Source: Naganishia liquefaciens
Taxonomy: Eukaryota > Basidiomycota > Tremellomycetes > Filobasidiales > Filobasidiaceae
DNA length: 64,000 bases
Reading direction: 5' to 3'
Assembly (NCBI GenBank): GCA_013423385.1
Contig: BLZA01000011.1
Span: 247,174 to 311,173, forward strand
A model generated the notes under the pieces. It searched no databases. It was not told where the DNA came from and worked only from the letters and a program-made list of their open reading frames with translations. Within the stretch, counting starts at the first letter, position 1, and every line of letters starts with the position of its first letter. Positions 61,641 to 64,000 of this stretch are shown in pieces. Position numbers and translations under genes: made by a program.

Positions 61641-63079
61641 CTAGCATACGTGCTCGACTTTACTTCGCCCCGCGGCACGAGGACCGAGATCACGCACAAC
61701 CGTCCTGTCGAACAGTTCCATCATCATTCCGAAAAGGCCACGCGTGAGGGCGGCATCCCATCGGCCCTTGGAACTGTTGTCGCGGATGAAGGCGTGTTGG
61801 GCTTGCACTTCCATGAGCTATGAGAAGGACGTGTATAAGCAAGACCACTTTCTTGACGATAGAAACGGAAGGGAAGACTCACAGTGAACGCGATGTCGCG
61901 GTCTTCCAATGTCTTTCGGATCAGATCTCTGCCCTCCCTTGGCACGTGGGTGTCCTGTAATGAGGCAATTTCTTATTGAGCACACGATAAGTGATGAGGT
62001 GAAGCAGGCTCTCGCGGACCTGTTTTCCAAAGACTAATGTCACTTCACCCTTCCCGTCCATATCGCCGTTCTTGATTTTGATCAGCGTATCATCGGACTG
62101 TCCCTTGCCAAGGGTTGCCGAATGAACGCTAACGAGAGCCGGATGATCAGTATCGCATTTGTAACAGTACGTGGGTATGCGAGACGTACTCTGTTGCGAA
62201 CCAGCAAAATGTTGCGAGGACTCGAGCATCGAATGCCGCCTAGGTTGCAACTCATGTCAGCACATGGTATTCCGAGAGGTAAGGAAAGGGGATACCGACT
62301 CTGAGGGCCTGTGCGAAGCAGATTTGGTCAGCCCGAATGAGATCTGGCTCAGCATTGTGACAGGCATATGATACGCACAAGGTGACCTCCAAGACACATT
62401 CCTGTAGCGGCAATGCGGCCGGTACATTGCGGAAGCGATGTCAACAAGTCGACAGAGAGCGTGCAGTCCTGCAAGGGTAATCAGTGCTGCTTGCAATGTA
62501 TGTGAAAGGCACACACCTCATCGTAGCCCTCGATTGTCTTCTCAAACTTGTACTTGTTTCCCCGATCCGTTCCTGATGGTTGCTGCAAGTTCAATACTCG
62601 TACTGGAAGACGATACTCAATGCTGAACTTGCCTTCGGTGTCATATGGAATGGGCTCCGGGCCTTCGAATTCATGGAATGAGGACGGACATGCGACCACA
62701 AAGCCTGGAAGCGCGACATTACATATGTGATCTGAAGAGCATGCTCATGGGACGCTGATCTCACCTTGAGATGCGATGTTTCCGGCGAAACGTTCAACGG
62801 GACCTGCATGGCGGCATAGTATGTCAATCAGCTCAGGGTTCTCTCACAGTTCGAATGGACTAACCCGTCACTTGATAGATCTAAGCCCACCGAGCATATT
62901 ATAAATGTTAGTTTCACTGATACAGCCAGCTAATGATACGCCGTGCACACCTCACTGAACACGACACATCCAGGGAACTTGGCCGAGGGGTATTCCGGAA
63001 CATGCGGCTCGATGATAATGATCCGCATCGTTCCACCGGTCTTGGTCTCAACATCTCGGTAGGATTCCTTGATCAGCAT
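61641..63079 (-). CDS. Dienelactone hydrolase family protein
   Basis: About ten exons encode a cytosolic alpha/beta hydrolase of the DLH type: MLIKESYRDVETKTGGTMRI, FPGCVVFSE, IYQVTG, PVERFAGNIASQGFVVACPS, FHEFEGPEPIPYDTEGTDRG, NKYKFEKTIEGYDE, RIAATGMCLGGHL (nucleophile Cys in GMCLGG), ALR, AAFDARVLATFCWFATDVHS, VTLVFGKQDTHVP (Asp) and EVQAQHAFIRDNSSKGRWDA (His). DLH enzymes hydrolyse dienelactones in aromatic degradation; most fungal paralogues have unknown substrates. Two exons are tiny: 16 nt at 62865-62880 and 9 nt at 62300-62308, and a 60-nt segment at 62573-62632 fits a GC-AG intron (GCAAGT...ATCAG) that restores TEGTDRGNK. The start is the first ATG in frame. It diverges from the gene that runs off the right edge. 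Confidence 0.9.
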
Positions 63080-63376
63080 GGCGAGGATCTTGTGAGATTG
63101 AGGTGGCTTGCAGTGAGCAAGTAGTCGAGCTATCAAGCATGCATGTCCCCTTGAATCTACAACGACCGCTCGAAGCCGGAATCTAAGCCGGCAACCCGCG
63201 CGGAACCAGATACTCGCCGGCCGCCGCTTCTCGATCGCCTATCTAGGCGAATGATGAGGTACGACGTGGTGGGGCGAGATGGGTAACCTGTTGTCTGTCT
63301 TTCAACCGAATTACAAACGCAACGTTGAAGCTCACATACGTCGAATCGTTGTCACCCGCAGACCCAAAAAGCTGGA
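63080..63376. promoter_or_regulatory. Divergent promoter of the DLH gene and the right-edge gene
   Basis: About 297 bp between opposite start codons. No distinct motif recognised. Confidence 0.4.
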
Positions 63377-64000
63377 ATGTCTGACATTGACGAAGATATT
63401 CTCGACCTCGCGGAACCGTCCGCTGCGAGTGACTCGTCTCGTTCGAAGAACAGGAAGAGAAAGGGCGGGAACGCCAGTGCGTCTTCAAAGAATCGGACGA
63501 CGAAGAAGCGAAAGGTCGAGTGAGTCGGTATCATGGATCTTGCAGGTCTTAGCGCTCATATATCATTAGGCTCAGCAAAGAGACCATTGACGATGATGAC
63601 GACGAGACCGAGGACGAGATCCCGCAGAGGGATCCATCTAGGCTTTCCCCGCCAGGAGGCGAATACGATCGCAAGACGGGAGACGTTTCGGATGATGTCG
63701 AGGACGACGAGGAGTATGATGAAGACGATGCCGATGAGATGGATCTAGAGTCCGAGGATGGCTATTCCGCACCTCCGCCGGGAACGCATTTGAAGGAGGA
63801 AAGAACGGCCTCAACAGCATCTGCAAAGCGGCCCGTAGTTCCGAAGCGCGAATCGTCCAATGCGAAGAAACCTAACGCGTCTGCCGCGAAGAAGGCTTCA
63901 GCTGCCAAGGAGAAAGCCGCGGGTAAGGCTGTTGGACGGGCTGTCAAGAAGGTCGCCGGTGGGGCTTCGGCGAAGAATGTTGCTAAGGCGAAGAGTAAAG
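63377..64000 (+). CDS. Acidic then lysine-rich nuclear protein, 3' end outside window
   Basis: Two exons so far: MSDIDEDILDLAEPSAASDS with a basic cluster (SKNRTTKKRKVE, a likely nuclear signal), then after a GTGAGT...TTAG intron of about 45 nt LSKETIDDDDDETEDEIPQR, an acidic run DDVEDDEEYDEDDADEMDLE and a Lys/Ala-rich part (KPNASAAKKASAAKEKAAGK, then KAVGRAVKKVAGG). The MSDIDEDIL start recalls the Paf1-complex subunit Rtf1, but the diagnostic Plus3 domain would lie beyond the edge, so I do not name it. The partial product is a charged, disordered chromatin-type protein. Confidence 0.6.

Noticed and set aside
63377-64000. Rtf1 (Paf1 complex) identity for the right-edge gene
   Set aside because: Only the generic MSDIDEDIL-type start fits; the Plus3 domain is not in the window and the Lys/Ala-rich part is atypical.

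Overview
The window is nuclear DNA of a fungus, very probably a basidiomycete yeast of the Tremellomycetes type. Genes are packed on both strands, most are cut by many introns of about 40-70 nt with GTNNGN donors and CTNAN branch points, and the recognisable proteins are fungal: a glucosylceramide synthase of the fungal kind, an EGT2-like PLP enzyme, a CaaX G-gamma subunit, a four-TM-type Ste14 and an APSES-domain factor. I assembled gene models by eye from reading frames, splice motifs and remembered family sequences; no search was run.

Layout. 0-4.4 kb: a secreted or membrane DUF7137-type protein and an AIG2-like/aminotransferase class V fusion. 4.6-11.5 kb: TAP42, proteasome lid RPN7, the cap hypermethylase TGS1, proteasome lid RPN6. 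12-15.5 kb: divergent histone H3 and histone H1 genes. 16-21.7 kb: TAF7, ceramide glucosyltransferase and the CPSF30/Yth1 zinc-finger protein. 21.8-25.8 kb: a raffinose-synthase-like glycosidase and NTF2. 25.8-31.2 kb: a gene-poor, stop-dense island that holds an unrecognised divergent gene pair, one intact and one decayed, around a promoter region with a palindromic 31-bp repeat. 31.3-38.1 kb: TRP4, elongin A, G-gamma, RPB7. 39.1-44.3 kb: a very large protein with a GDS1-like winged-helix region and a C-terminal APSES-like domain. 45.2-55.3 kb: an intronless NYN-domain protein, DAHP synthase, Ste14 methyltransferase and a Say1/HSL-type alpha/beta hydrolase. 55.6-63.1 kb: NAA35/Mak10, an FCP1-like HAD protein, a tiny seven-exon SERF/4F5 gene and a dienelactone hydrolase. 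The window ends inside an acidic/lysine-rich nuclear protein.

Neighbours are arranged mostly as divergent pairs sharing 200-300 bp promoters and convergent pairs with 30-160 bp between stop codons. Most genes are housekeeping (transcription, mRNA 3' ends, proteasome, chromatin) and show no pathway cluster, but some are functionally linked: RPN6 with RPN7, H3 with H1, G-gamma (CaaX protein) with Ste14 (CaaX methylase), TRP4 with DAHP synthase. The strongest oddities are the AIG2-aminotransferase fusion, the orphan island with its repeats, several 7-16 nt microexons, an altered H3 tail between K27 and K36, and the APSES/winged-helix giant.
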